From positions 1 through 41,303 of the forward strand of contig CAIYAN010000277.1 in the NCBI GenBank assembly GCA_903924185.1: 41,303 bases of DNA, written 5' to 3'. This DNA comes from an uncultured Opitutia bacterium. Lineage in GTDB: Bacteria; Verrucomicrobiota; Verrucomicrobiia; Opitutales; UBA953. How positions within the stretch are numbered: the first letter of the stretch is position 1; every line of letters begins with the position of its first letter. The notes below the pieces were generated by a model, which saw nothing but the letters and a program-made list of their open reading frames with translations, ran no database searches and was not told the DNA's origin. Made by a program: the position numbers and the translations under genes. Shown here in pieces: positions 1 through 7,654 of the stretch.

Positions 1-1370
1 CGCGTCAACGTTTCGGTCCGCGACTGGTAGGCCTGCGAAGTCGCAATGAATTCCAAGACGGCCTTCAGGTCATACTTTGACTCCACGAGACGATTGGCGA
101 GGACATCGAGCAGGTCTTGATTCCAGGGCTCGGTTTGCATCGAGTCGACGGGGTGGACGACCCCCCGTCCCATGAGACGATGCCAGAGTCGATTGACGAT
201 CGTGCGCTGCAGCCGACCATTCTCGGGATGCGTCATGAGCGCCGCCAATTGCTGTAAGCGCTCGGTGCGTGGCTTCGTCGGATCGACTTGGCCGAGCTCG
301 GGGAAGGGCCAAGCGGCCACGGCCGTCTTACCGGTGGGGATATCGCATCGCACCAGTTCCAAAGGCTGATTGGAAGTGATGGCCGCTAAACCATAGGCGT
401 CGCGGAGCTTCCAGCGATCAACGAAGCTGTCATGGCAGGACGCGCACTTCATGTTAATGCCCAGGAAAGTCTGGGAGATACTCTGGGAGAACTGCAGCTC
501 CGGGCGCGCGCCCGCACTCACGCTGCCGCGCCAGATGATACCCTTGGCAAAACCTTCGCTGGCCGGCGTCGGCGCGATGAGTTCGCGGACGAAGACATCG
601 TACGGCTTATTCTCCGAGAGGGCGGTGTACAGCCAGCCCGTAATCTGCTTACGGCCACCATCGATGTAGCCCGTACCAGCATAATCGTTACGGAGGAGGT
701 CGTTCCAGAATACCATCCAATGGTCCGCGTAGTCGGCGTCCCGAGACAGCAAGGTACGCACCAGCTTGGCTCGCTTGTCCGGAGCGCGCTCGGCGAGGAA
801 GGCGGCGTTTTCGGCGGCCGTCGGCAAGACCCCGACCAAGTCCAAGTGAACGCGGCGTAAGAAGGTCGCGTCATCGGCGACGACGGGGCGCGGCAATTGC
901 TTCGCTTTGACCCACGCGTCGAGGACGCGATCCAGGGGGTGCTCGCGGCCATCCTGGGCCGTCGGCAGCACCGGCGCCCGTGGCTTCAAGGGCGGCTCGT
1001 AAGCCGGTTGCTTAAAGGCAAAGCCGCTCGTCCAAACCGCCCCCTCGGCAATCCACGCCTTCAATTGGGCGACCTCCACCGGACTCAGCCCGGGCCCCTT
1101 GGGCGGCATGCGCACATCCAGGTCAGCGCTCGCCACGAGCTCTAGTAGCTTGCTTTTAGCCACATCAGATGGCACCACGACGGCCCCATTCTCGCTGCCT
1201 TCGAGCAAGGAAACACGCGTATTCATGGAGAAACCGCCTTTGCGCTTGTCGCCCGTGTGGCACTCGCCGCACTGCTTGCGGAGCAAGGGCACAATCTCGT
1301 GGTCAAAATCCACCGCCGCAGCGAGGGGTACGGCAGCGAGGAAAAGTAAGTGGACCAGGGGACTCCGCAT
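1..1370 (-). CDS. PSD1/DUF1549-type secreted cytochrome-like protein (partial)
   Basis: The gene starts at the ATG at 1370 and leaves the window at base 1, so 456 codons are visible and the C-terminus (where a DUF1553 domain is expected) is missing. An N-terminal signal peptide (about residues 1-19) is followed by a haem-binding CGECH motif at 34-38 in a Planctomycete-cytochrome-like domain. A DUF1549-like region follows from about residue 145, with a second CxxCH (CASCH) at 309-313. Proteins of this architecture are abundant in Planctomycetes and Verrucomicrobia and often sit beside sulfatases; their biochemical role is poorly defined, probably periplasmic redox chemistry linked to polymer breakdown. 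A TTGATA/TACTTT promoter lies directly upstream with no room for a leader. The family call is secure; the function is not. Confidence 0.9.
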   Translation of the reverse strand, partial: MRSPLVHLLFLAAVPLAAAVDFDHEIVPLLRKQCGECHTGDKRKGGFSMNTRVSLLEGSENGAVVVPSDVAKSKLLELVASADLDVRMPPKGPGLSPVEVAQLKAWIAEGAVWTSGFAFKQPAYEPPLKPRAPVLPTAQDGREHPLDRVLDAWVKAKQLPRPVVADDATFLRRVHLDLVGVLPTAAENAAFLAERAPDKRAKLVRTLLSRDADYADHWMVFWNDLLRNDYAGTGYIDGGRKQITGWLYTALSENKPYDVFVRELIAPTPASEGFAKGIIWRGSVSAGARPELQFSQSISQTFLGINMKCASCHDSFVDRWKLRDAYGLAAITSNQPLELVRCDIPTGKTAVAAWPFPELGQVDPTKPRTERLQQLAALMTHPENGRLQRTIVNRLWHRLMGRGVVHPVDSMQTEPWNQDLLDVLANRLVESKYDLKAVLEFIATSQAYQSRTETLT

Positions 1371-1376
1371 GGGGGC

Positions 1377-1404
1377 AAAGTAGGGGGTCACCGTCGCTTA
1401 TCAA
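1377..1404 (-). promoter_or_regulatory. Predicted leaderless promoter of the PSD1 gene
   Basis: Read on the minus strand, TTGATA (1404-1399), a 16-base spacer and TACTTT (1382-1377) are followed by only six bases before the ATG at 1370. Transcription would begin at or next to the A of the start codon. Assigned by eye. Confidence 0.5.
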
Positions 1405-1468
1405 GCCGTTGCGCAAGTTCGCATGGTTTAACCTTTCCGATTCCTTGAAGAAACGTCAGGCTCCTTTT

Positions 1469-1732
1469 ATGCCCCTTCGCCCCGCCCTGCTCGTTTGCCT
1501 ACTCTGTGGCCTCTTTGCGGCCCTCGTCGCCGCGGACACCAAGCCCGAGACCAAGCCTGAAACCAAGCCGACCACCCCGAAGGTCGCACCTCCCGCCATT
1601 CCCGTCTGCCCCAAGTGCCACAAGCAGATGGAATTAGAAGGCTTTGAAATGTTACCCGACGACGGCGGCGGCATCTTCAAGATTTTCGTCTGCAAGGCTT
1701 GCAAGACCACCGACAAGCGAAAGCGCGACTGA
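1469..1732 (+). CDS. Small exported CxxC/CxxC (zinc-ribbon-like) protein
   Basis: This 87-residue protein starts at the ATG at 1469, chosen because it opens a signal peptide (about residues 1-22). A short KPET repeat and Pro/Thr-rich linker (23-45) leads to two CxxC pairs, CPKC at 47-50 and CKAC at 75-78, the pattern of a zinc ribbon or metal knuckle. The final residues are basic. I do not recognise a named family. It is transcribed away from the PSD1 gene and ends at a strong terminator. The intact Cys pairs contrast with the degenerate zinc knuckles elsewhere in this window. Confidence 0.7.
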   Translation: MPLRPALLVCLLCGLFAALVAADTKPETKPETKPTTPKVAPPAIPVCPKCHKQMELEGFEMLPDDGGGIFKIFVCKACKTTDKRKRD

Positions 1733-1753
1733 GCGTCACCGCTTCCGCCAACG

Positions 1754-1786
1754 AAAAGGGCGCCCGGCGGGCGCCCTTTTGCTTTC
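1754..1786. terminator. Bidirectional rho-independent terminator
   Basis: AAAAGGGCGCCC (1754-1765) pairs with GGGCGCCCTTTT (1769-1780) around a three-base loop, followed by a T-rich tail. The complementary strand also ends in TTTT, so the hairpin can stop both the small CxxC gene and the convergent lactonase operon. Confidence 0.85.
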
Positions 1787-1798
1787 CTCAATTTCCGT

Positions 1799-2896
1799 TC
1801 AGCGCGCGAAAATAATGCAGCAGGATGAACCCGCCTCGACCGCCTGCTGGGTGTCCGTCAGTTTGCCCGTGACCGGGTCGACGCGATAAGCGTTGATCGT
1901 GCCGGACTTCTGGCCAGCGCACACAAGCCAGCGGCCGTCGTTGCTGAGGCCGAAACCACGCGGCACGGCCGGGACGTCGAGTGCATGCTGGATGAGGGCG
2001 AGTTTGCCGTCGGCCCCGATAGCATAGACCGCGAGCGAGTTATGGCCACGGTTGGAAACGTAGAGCGCCTTCCCGTTCGGATGGCAAAAAATCTCCGCGG
2101 TCGATGCACCCTTCGCGGAAGCACCCTCGGGCAACGTTGGTAAGACCTGTACTTCCTTCAAGGCCCCCGACGACGCGTCCACGGCAAACGTGCTCACGGT
2201 CATCAGCATCTCGTTGCAGACGTAGGCAAAAGCACCCTTAGGATGGAAGGCAAGGTGACGCGGACCGGAGCCCGGGGCCACGCGACCGGACTTCGGCTCA
2301 TTTGGGGTTAGCGTGCCCTTGGCCGCATCAAAGCGGTAGATGAAGATATCATCCGTGCCGAGGTCGGGCACGTAAACAAAACGATTGGCCACATCCGGAT
2401 AAATACCGTGGGCATGCGGACCCGCTTGGCGCCCCTTATTCGGACCCACCCCTTCATGCTGAAAGAAGCTACTGGCCACGCCGATCGAGCCATCCGCCTG
2501 GAGCGGCAAGCAAGCCACCGAGCCCGAACCATAGTTTGCGGCGAAGAGGAACTTGCCCGTTTGATCGACCGAGACGTGCGTGGCACCCTTGCCCTTTGTG
2601 TCCTGACCATTGAGGAAGCTCGCCTTACCATCGGCCGATAGGCGATAGGCAGCGACGCCGCCGCCCGCGACTTCGGCGGTCGCGTACAAGACCTTACCGT
2701 CATTGCTCAACGCCAAGTAGGAGGCCCCTTTCGCGTCAGCGATGACGACAGGCGCGGAAAGTTTACCGGTCTCCGCATCGATGGTGCCGCGTAAAATGCC
2801 CTTCGCCTGCGGGCCGGACGTACCGATGTAATAAGTGAGGTCGGCGGCAACAGCGGTGGCGGACATGAGAGCGAGGAGGGGGAGGAGCGGGCGCAT
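1799..2896 (-). CDS. Secreted lactonase-family seven-bladed beta-propeller protein
   Basis: The protein is 365 residues from the ATG at 2896, which begins a signal peptide ending near AVAA. Repeats of the type PRHLAFHPKGAFAYV, SNDGKVLYAT and HPNGKALYVSNRG, spaced about 45-50 residues, match the Lactonase/YVTN propeller family (Pfam Lactonase, related to 6-phosphogluconolactonase Pgl). The signal peptide argues for a periplasmic or secreted role, so cytosolic phosphogluconolactone hydrolysis is unlikely; a sugar lactone or a structural propeller role is possible. It is the last gene of the M13 peptidase - sulfatase - lactonase operon, 49 bases after the sulfatase stop. Confidence 0.85.
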   Translation of the reverse strand: MRPLLPLLALMSATAVAADLTYYIGTSGPQAKGILRGTIDAETGKLSAPVVIADAKGASYLALSNDGKVLYATAEVAGGGVAAYRLSADGKASFLNGQDTKGKGATHVSVDQTGKFLFAANYGSGSVACLPLQADGSIGVASSFFQHEGVGPNKGRQAGPHAHGIYPDVANRFVYVPDLGTDDIFIYRFDAAKGTLTPNEPKSGRVAPGSGPRHLAFHPKGAFAYVCNEMLMTVSTFAVDASSGALKEVQVLPTLPEGASAKGASTAEIFCHPNGKALYVSNRGHNSLAVYAIGADGKLALIQHALDVPAVPRGFGLSNDGRWLVCAGQKSGTINAYRVDPVTGKLTDTQQAVEAGSSCCIIFAR

Positions 2897-2945
2897 AGAG
2901 TTAATGATGAGAGGGCAAGGACGGGGGATAGTTCCAAGTAAAATT

Positions 2946-4268
2946 TTAGCGACCATCCCACCAAGCGTCCAACTGGGTGGACAGACGCTTCACCTCGGCC
3001 GGGCGTTCCGCGGCGAGATCGCGGAGTTCATGCGGGTCGGCCTTCAGGTCGAACAGGCGCGGTGGTTCGGTGGCGTCGGTGGAGCCATTGGCCGTCTCGC
3101 CGGTCTTAAGGCCGCTCGACACGATGAGCTTGAGGTCTCCGGCCACGAGCCAGCGGTAACGCAGACTGGCCGCGGGGCGACCCAGCTCGCGGATATCGTG
3201 GGTTGAGTTCTGTCCCGCGACAAACAGGCGGGCCTGCAGGGCCGCATCGTCCAGTAAGTCAAGGCCGTCGCCATCGGCTGGCACCTTGGCACCGGCGAGT
3301 TTGAGCAACGTCGGCATGAGATCGACCGCGCTAGCGGGAGCGTCGACCACGGTCGGCTTAATGCGCCCAGGCCAACTCACGAGGATCGGGCTACGAATGC
3401 CGCCGTCAAAGGGCGACTGCTTCGAGCGCGCAAAGTCCACCACCGGCTTATCCGTGCGCGGAATCCAGCCGTTGTCCGAGATGTAGACGATGATTGTATC
3501 CCGGGCCAGCCCCTCCTTCTCGAGGTGTGCACGAACCTCCCCGATGGTCTCATCGAACCACTCAATCATCGCGTGGTAGCGGGCCGCCTGTGGCGTGGGC
3601 GACCGATCGCGATACTTAGCGAGTAATCTTTCCGGAGGATTATGCGGGTCATGCGGCATCATGGGCGCATACCAAGCGAAGAACGGCTTACCGTCTCTTT
3701 TCGCACGGGTAATAAACTCCGTGAGCGGAGCCAGAGTCTTGCGGCCGATGTCGAGGCCAACGTCGCCATGCCGGCCACCCTTGGTCATGCCTTCGGTAAA
3801 CCCACCCGTCGTGTAGTCGCCCATCCACCACTTACCCGTCTGCAGGCTCACGTAGCCCTGCTCGCCCAGGAGGCGCGGCAGATGCGGGGACTGCTGGAAA
3901 AGCTTAATCATCTGGGCGCGGCCCTCAAGGAACGCCGCGCTCTTCTGCCTAGTCGCCGGGCTCACGGAGGCGGGCACAAGCGGATCATTGCCGGTAATGC
4001 CATGCCGATGCACGTGCCGGCCGGTTAAGATAGAGGCGAGGCTCGGACCACACAGCGAATTAGTGTTGTAGCCGCGCGGGAAGACGCGCGACTCGGCCGC
4101 CAACTTATCTAAGTTCGGCGTGCTGACCGCCTTCGAACCCATGAACCCATAATCAAACCAAGCATGATCGTCCGAAATGATCATGAGGATGTTGGGTCGC
4201 TTAGCCGGCGCCGCGGGCTCGGCGGCCCCCAGCGTCAACGCACAAAAGAGAAAGAGGAGAGAGCGCAT
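2946..4268 (-). CDS. Secreted S1-type sulfatase with atypical CGPSL site
   Basis: This 440-residue protein starts at the ATG at 4268 with a signal peptide (about 1-16). It then shows the classic sulfatase N-terminus (RPNILMIISDDHA, metal-binding Asp33/Asp34) and the formylglycine region C73-G-P-S-L-A, followed by ILTGRHVHRHG. Downstream PHDPHNP and YISDNG motifs are typical of sulfatases. It should hydrolyse sulfate esters, probably of algal polysaccharides, in the periplasm after Cys73 is converted to formylglycine. The Arg of the CxPxR consensus is Leu here. It starts 8 bases after the M13 peptidase stop, so the two are probably co-transcribed. Confidence 0.92.
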   Translation of the reverse strand: MRSLLFLFCALTLGAAEPAAPAKRPNILMIISDDHAWFDYGFMGSKAVSTPNLDKLAAESRVFPRGYNTNSLCGPSLASILTGRHVHRHGITGNDPLVPASVSPATRQKSAAFLEGRAQMIKLFQQSPHLPRLLGEQGYVSLQTGKWWMGDYTTGGFTEGMTKGGRHGDVGLDIGRKTLAPLTEFITRAKRDGKPFFAWYAPMMPHDPHNPPERLLAKYRDRSPTPQAARYHAMIEWFDETIGEVRAHLEKEGLARDTIIVYISDNGWIPRTDKPVVDFARSKQSPFDGGIRSPILVSWPGRIKPTVVDAPASAVDLMPTLLKLAGAKVPADGDGLDLLDDAALQARLFVAGQNSTHDIRELGRPAASLRYRWLVAGDLKLIVSSGLKTGETANGSTDATEPPRLFDLKADPHELRDLAAERPAEVKRLSTQLDAWWDGR

Positions 4269-4276
4269 ATGTATGG

Positions 4277-6277
4277 TTACCAAATTTTGACGCGGTCCTT
4301 CGGATCCAGCCACATGCCGTCACCGGGCTTAGTGCCGAAGACCTCATGGAAGGTGTCCACGTTGCGCAGCACGACGTTGATCCGCTGGGGCATCGGCGAG
4401 TGCGTATCAGACAGCAGCCGATTACGGAGCGTCTCCGCCCGGATGTTGCCGGCGAAGGCAAACGCGTGGGCGAGGAAGAAGCGTTGGAGGGGCGTCTGCC
4501 CAGCAATCAGCCGGCCCGAGCGGTAGGCTTCCGTCGTACGGAAAGCGTCGAGGGCGATTTCGACGCCACCAATATCGGCGATATTCTCGCCCAAGGTGAG
4601 CTTGCCGTTGACGCGGATGCCCGGCAAGGGCTCTTCCTTATCGTACTGAGCGACGATCAAGTCGCATCGATCCCGAAAGCCCTTTTCCGTCGGCGGCGAC
4701 CAGCCCTGTTCTAGGCGGCCTGTCGGACCGAACCGGCGGCCGGAGTCGTCGAACCCGTGCGTGAGCTCGTGGCCAATCGTGCACGCAATGAAACCGTAGA
4801 GGACCGCGTCGTCGAGCAGTTCGCCGTCATACGTCGGTACCGCGAGGATGGCGGCGGGCATGACTATCTCGTTATTCATCGGACTATAGTAGGCGTTCAC
4901 CGTATAAGGACGCATCCCCCACTCCTCACGTTCGGGCGACCCACCCACGCGGGCGAAAGTACGCGCCCGGGACCACTTGCTGACGTTGACTAAGTTCTGG
5001 GCCAGGCCGTCGGCACGGATCTCCACGCCTTCATACCCGCGGAATTTATCGGGATAGCCCACGCGCAGTTTAATGGCCGCGAGTTTACGTAAGGCCCAGG
5101 CCTGCGTATCGGCGTCCATCCACTCCAGTTTACGAATCCGGGCGGCGAAGGCGGTCCGGACATTTTCGCAGACGAGGCGGAAACGTTCGCGTTGCGCCGG
5201 CGAGAACCGCCGGGCCACATATTCCTTGCCCATCAAGTCGCCCAAGGCGCCATCCTGCATCTTCAGGGCACGCTCCTCGAGGCTCCGTTGCTGCTTGGCC
5301 CCCGTCAGGACGACGCCTTCGAATTCAAAAGCGGCCTTGGCCGTGGTTGCGTTCAGGATGGAAGCGTAGCCCGAGATTGCTTGGAAGCGTAGGTAGTCGC
5401 GAATGTCTTCGGCGGGGGTTTCAGCGAGGATGCGGGCGAGCGCCTTGAGGAAATCAGGTTGGCCAACGATGACGCGGGTGACGGGGGGGGCGCCGGCACG
5501 GCGGGTGGCAGCTTCCCAGCACAGGCCAGGCGTGAGGGCATCGACTTCGGCCCAAGACATGGGGTGATAATGTGCATCTGGGTTACGCAGTTTTACCATC
5601 GGCAAGGAAACTTCGGCCAGCTTGACCTCGAAAGCGAGAACGGCGGCACCAGCCTGCTGGGCGCGCGCGGCATCGTAGCCTAGGAAACCCAACATCTTGG
5701 CGACGTGCGCGGGGAAAGCATCGCGCACGCGCTTGGTGGCGGGTTCGTCGCTAAAATAAAAAGCCCGCTCGGGCAGGGAGAGCCCGGCCTGCCAGAGATA
5801 CAAGGCAACCTTGGTCTCGTCCTTCTTATCTTGGGAGGCAAAGACGCCCAGGAAGGAGCCGGTACCTTCAGCGTAGAGAGCCGCCGAGGCATCCAGTAAC
5901 GCCTGCGGGGTCTTCGCCTCGTCGAGCTTAGCCAACACACCACGTAAGCCCGCGGGCAGTTCGGTCGGGCCATGCTCAAACCCAAGGGCGGAGCTCCAGA
6001 AATCAGCGAGGCGACGCTGGTCGCCGTTGGCGTCCTTCTTCACTAACAAGTCAGCGTTAATCGCGAGCAGGTCTTTCTTGATGAGGTCATCCTGCCAAGC
6101 GAAGGAATTGTAGACCGAGCGATCGGCCGGAATGGGGTTCGCTTGATTCCAGCGTCCATTGGCGTGGAGCCAAAAGTCCTTAGTGGGGGCAATCTCCGTA
6201 TCGCGGTTCGACTCAACGAGGTCGGCCTGAGCCAAAGCGGTGGCCAGCATTAGGGCCAAGCAGGGGGTACGCAGCAT
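4277..6277 (-). CDS. M13 family (neprilysin/PepO-like) zinc metallopeptidase
   Basis: The protein is 666 residues with a signal peptide (about 1-18), so it should act in the periplasm or outside the cell. It carries the M13 N-terminal region (DFWLHANGRWNQANPIP), VNAYYSP and the zinc motif HELTH near residue 503, with the third ligand in GENIADIGG near 562. The C-terminus ends DRVKIW, matching the conserved terminal Trp of the family, so it is full length. It cleaves peptides on the amino side of hydrophobic residues. It heads the three-gene operon ending at 1799. No clear Shine-Dalgarno precedes the ATG. Confidence 0.95.
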   Translation of the reverse strand: MLRTPCLALMLATALAQADLVESNRDTEIAPTKDFWLHANGRWNQANPIPADRSVYNSFAWQDDLIKKDLLAINADLLVKKDANGDQRRLADFWSSALGFEHGPTELPAGLRGVLAKLDEAKTPQALLDASAALYAEGTGSFLGVFASQDKKDETKVALYLWQAGLSLPERAFYFSDEPATKRVRDAFPAHVAKMLGFLGYDAARAQQAGAAVLAFEVKLAEVSLPMVKLRNPDAHYHPMSWAEVDALTPGLCWEAATRRAGAPPVTRVIVGQPDFLKALARILAETPAEDIRDYLRFQAISGYASILNATTAKAAFEFEGVVLTGAKQQRSLEERALKMQDGALGDLMGKEYVARRFSPAQRERFRLVCENVRTAFAARIRKLEWMDADTQAWALRKLAAIKLRVGYPDKFRGYEGVEIRADGLAQNLVNVSKWSRARTFARVGGSPEREEWGMRPYTVNAYYSPMNNEIVMPAAILAVPTYDGELLDDAVLYGFIACTIGHELTHGFDDSGRRFGPTGRLEQGWSPPTEKGFRDRCDLIVAQYDKEEPLPGIRVNGKLTLGENIADIGGVEIALDAFRTTEAYRSGRLIAGQTPLQRFFLAHAFAFAGNIRAETLRNRLLSDTHSPMPQRINVVLRNVDTFHEVFGTKPGDGMWLDPKDRVKIW

Positions 6278-6342
6278 GCCGAACAGTCAATCCACCCGCC
6301 GACTCTGCGGAACCCTTTTTTTAGAAAATCGCTGGCACCCCC

Positions 6343-6370
6343 TTGCGATCCCAAGCCCCTCGGGTATACT
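6343..6370 (+). promoter_or_regulatory. Candidate sigma-70 promoter upstream of the sigma factor gene
   Basis: TTGCGA (6343-6348), a 16-base spacer and TATACT (6365-6370) form a good promoter, giving a leader of about 160 bases. A second perfect -10 hexamer TATAAT lies at 6438-6443 without a clear -35. The leader also holds the 11-base palindrome CTGAT-T-ATCAG at 6458-6468. The 261-base gap between the M13 gene and the sigma gene holds nothing else I can name. Confidence 0.45.
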
Positions 6371-6538
6371 GTCGGCTGAGCCTCAGACCGAGCCCAAGGT
6401 GTCCGTCCCAGACGACCACCGCCGGGGGTACTGAAAGTATAATACGATTTTATTTCACTGATTATCAGTTGGTTAGGAAAACGTGTCCCCGAAAAGGCCT
6501 TTTAGGAGCCCCTTATATAGAGGCCCATCACTTTTTTT

Positions 6539-7522
6539 ATGATCACACTCATCCCCACCGCCACGCCTGTCACCCCGACCTCCCTTGATCGCTTGCCCAC
6601 CGAGCAGGCCTTGCTCCGCCCCGTCGTCGACACTGCCGAAGAGACATCGGACGCCTTCGAAGCCGGCGAAGCCATCGAAATCTCCGGCTACCAAGCCTAC
6701 CTGCAGCAAGCCGGGCAGCATAAAATTCTGACCGCCGCCGAAGAGCTCCAGCTCGCCGTGCGCATCCAAGCCGGGCGCCTCGCGGAAGGCCAGTTCACGG
6801 CCGATGCACTCCAGGCTCGCGACGAGCTCATTCGCCATAACCTCAAGTTCGCGGTCTACTGTGCTGGTAAGTATGCCCACACCCTCGAGGAGCGCGAGGA
6901 ACTGACCAGCGCCGCCAACCATGGTCTCGTCATTGCGGCGGAACGTTTCCTCGCCGAGAAACAGGTGCGCTTCAACACCTATGCCAGCTGGGCCATCTAT
7001 AGTCTCATCATGGCGGAGATTGGCCGCCGCCGCGTAGTCGACCTCCCGCGCAATATCCGCGAAGCCCTCAAAGTCCTGCGCCGGGCTGCGGCGTCCCTCC
7101 TCCAGCGCGAGGGGCGCGAGGCGACGGATGCCGAGCTCGCGGCGGCGATGCAGGAAGACGAACATAAAGTAGCGTCTTTGCGCCGGCTCTCGCAAAGCAA
7201 CGTCTCGCTCGATGCACCAATCGGCGAAGATGGCGAGCTGACGCTAGGCGAAACCCTCCGCGACGACGAGGCCCCGGGAACGGCCGACCAAGCGGCGTTA
7301 CGACTCGACGCTGAACTCATCCGCGCGCACTTGCGGACGCTGAACGATCGCGAAGCCCTGATTATCGAGCTCCGCAACGGGCTGCGCGACGGCGCTGAAT
7401 GGACCCTCGATGAGGTCGGCGGACGCCTCAACGTCAGCCGCGAGCGGGTGCGACAGTTGGAGGAACGGGCCTACCGTAAACTACGCGCCCTGCTGATGCC
7501 GGCAGCGGCGAACGCCAACTAA
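6539..7522 (+). CDS. Sigma-70 family RNA polymerase sigma factor, divergent in region 2.4
   Basis: The 327-residue protein has an N-terminal extension (1-48), a region 1.2-like segment (about 49-80), region 2 (about 94-165), region 3 (about 170-260) and region 4 (266-318). Region 4.2 (TLDEVGGRLNVSRERVRQLE) is close to RpoD, so -35 reading should be conventional. Region 2 is not: YATWWIRQAIT of RpoD reads YASWAIYSLIM here (148-158), so the positions of RpoD Trp434, Gln437 and Thr440 are Ala152, Ser155 and Met158. It is therefore probably a group 2/3 alternative factor and not the housekeeping sigma. It has a long leader, suggesting regulation. The start ATG follows a run of T. Confidence 0.88.
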   Translation: MITLIPTATPVTPTSLDRLPTEQALLRPVVDTAEETSDAFEAGEAIEISGYQAYLQQAGQHKILTAAEELQLAVRIQAGRLAEGQFTADALQARDELIRHNLKFAVYCAGKYAHTLEEREELTSAANHGLVIAAERFLAEKQVRFNTYASWAIYSLIMAEIGRRRVVDLPRNIREALKVLRRAAASLLQREGREATDAELAAAMQEDEHKVASLRRLSQSNVSLDAPIGEDGELTLGETLRDDEAPGTADQAALRLDAELIRAHLRTLNDREALIIELRNGLRDGAEWTLDEVGGRLNVSRERVRQLEERAYRKLRALLMPAAANAN

Positions 7523-7619
7523 GTTCTCGCTCTAGCCGAAAGCGCTGAAGCCATCCGCTTAAGCCGCCGGTGCGTTCGGCTAATAACCCGAGACACTGTC
7601 TGGCGGGCGGAGGCTGACC

Positions 7620-7648
7620 TTGTCCTCCCCCTCCCTACGCGGTAGGCT
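7620..7648 (+). promoter_or_regulatory. Predicted leaderless promoter of the monohaem protein gene
   Basis: TTGTCC (7620-7625), 17 bases, TAGGCT (7643-7648), then exactly six bases to the ATG at 7655. No Shine-Dalgarno is present. The gap from 7523 to 7619 shows only a weak AGCCGAA/TTCGGCT inverted pair (7534-7540, 7575-7581). Confidence 0.5.
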
Positions 7649-7654
7649 ATCCTC

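Noticed and set aside
1799-2896. Cytosolic 6-phosphogluconolactonase (pgl)
   Set aside because: The clear signal peptide places it outside the cytoplasm, so I kept the broader propeller-family call.
7534-7581. Terminator after the sigma gene
   Set aside because: AGCCGAA and TTCGGCT can pair but are separated by 34 bases with no U tract.
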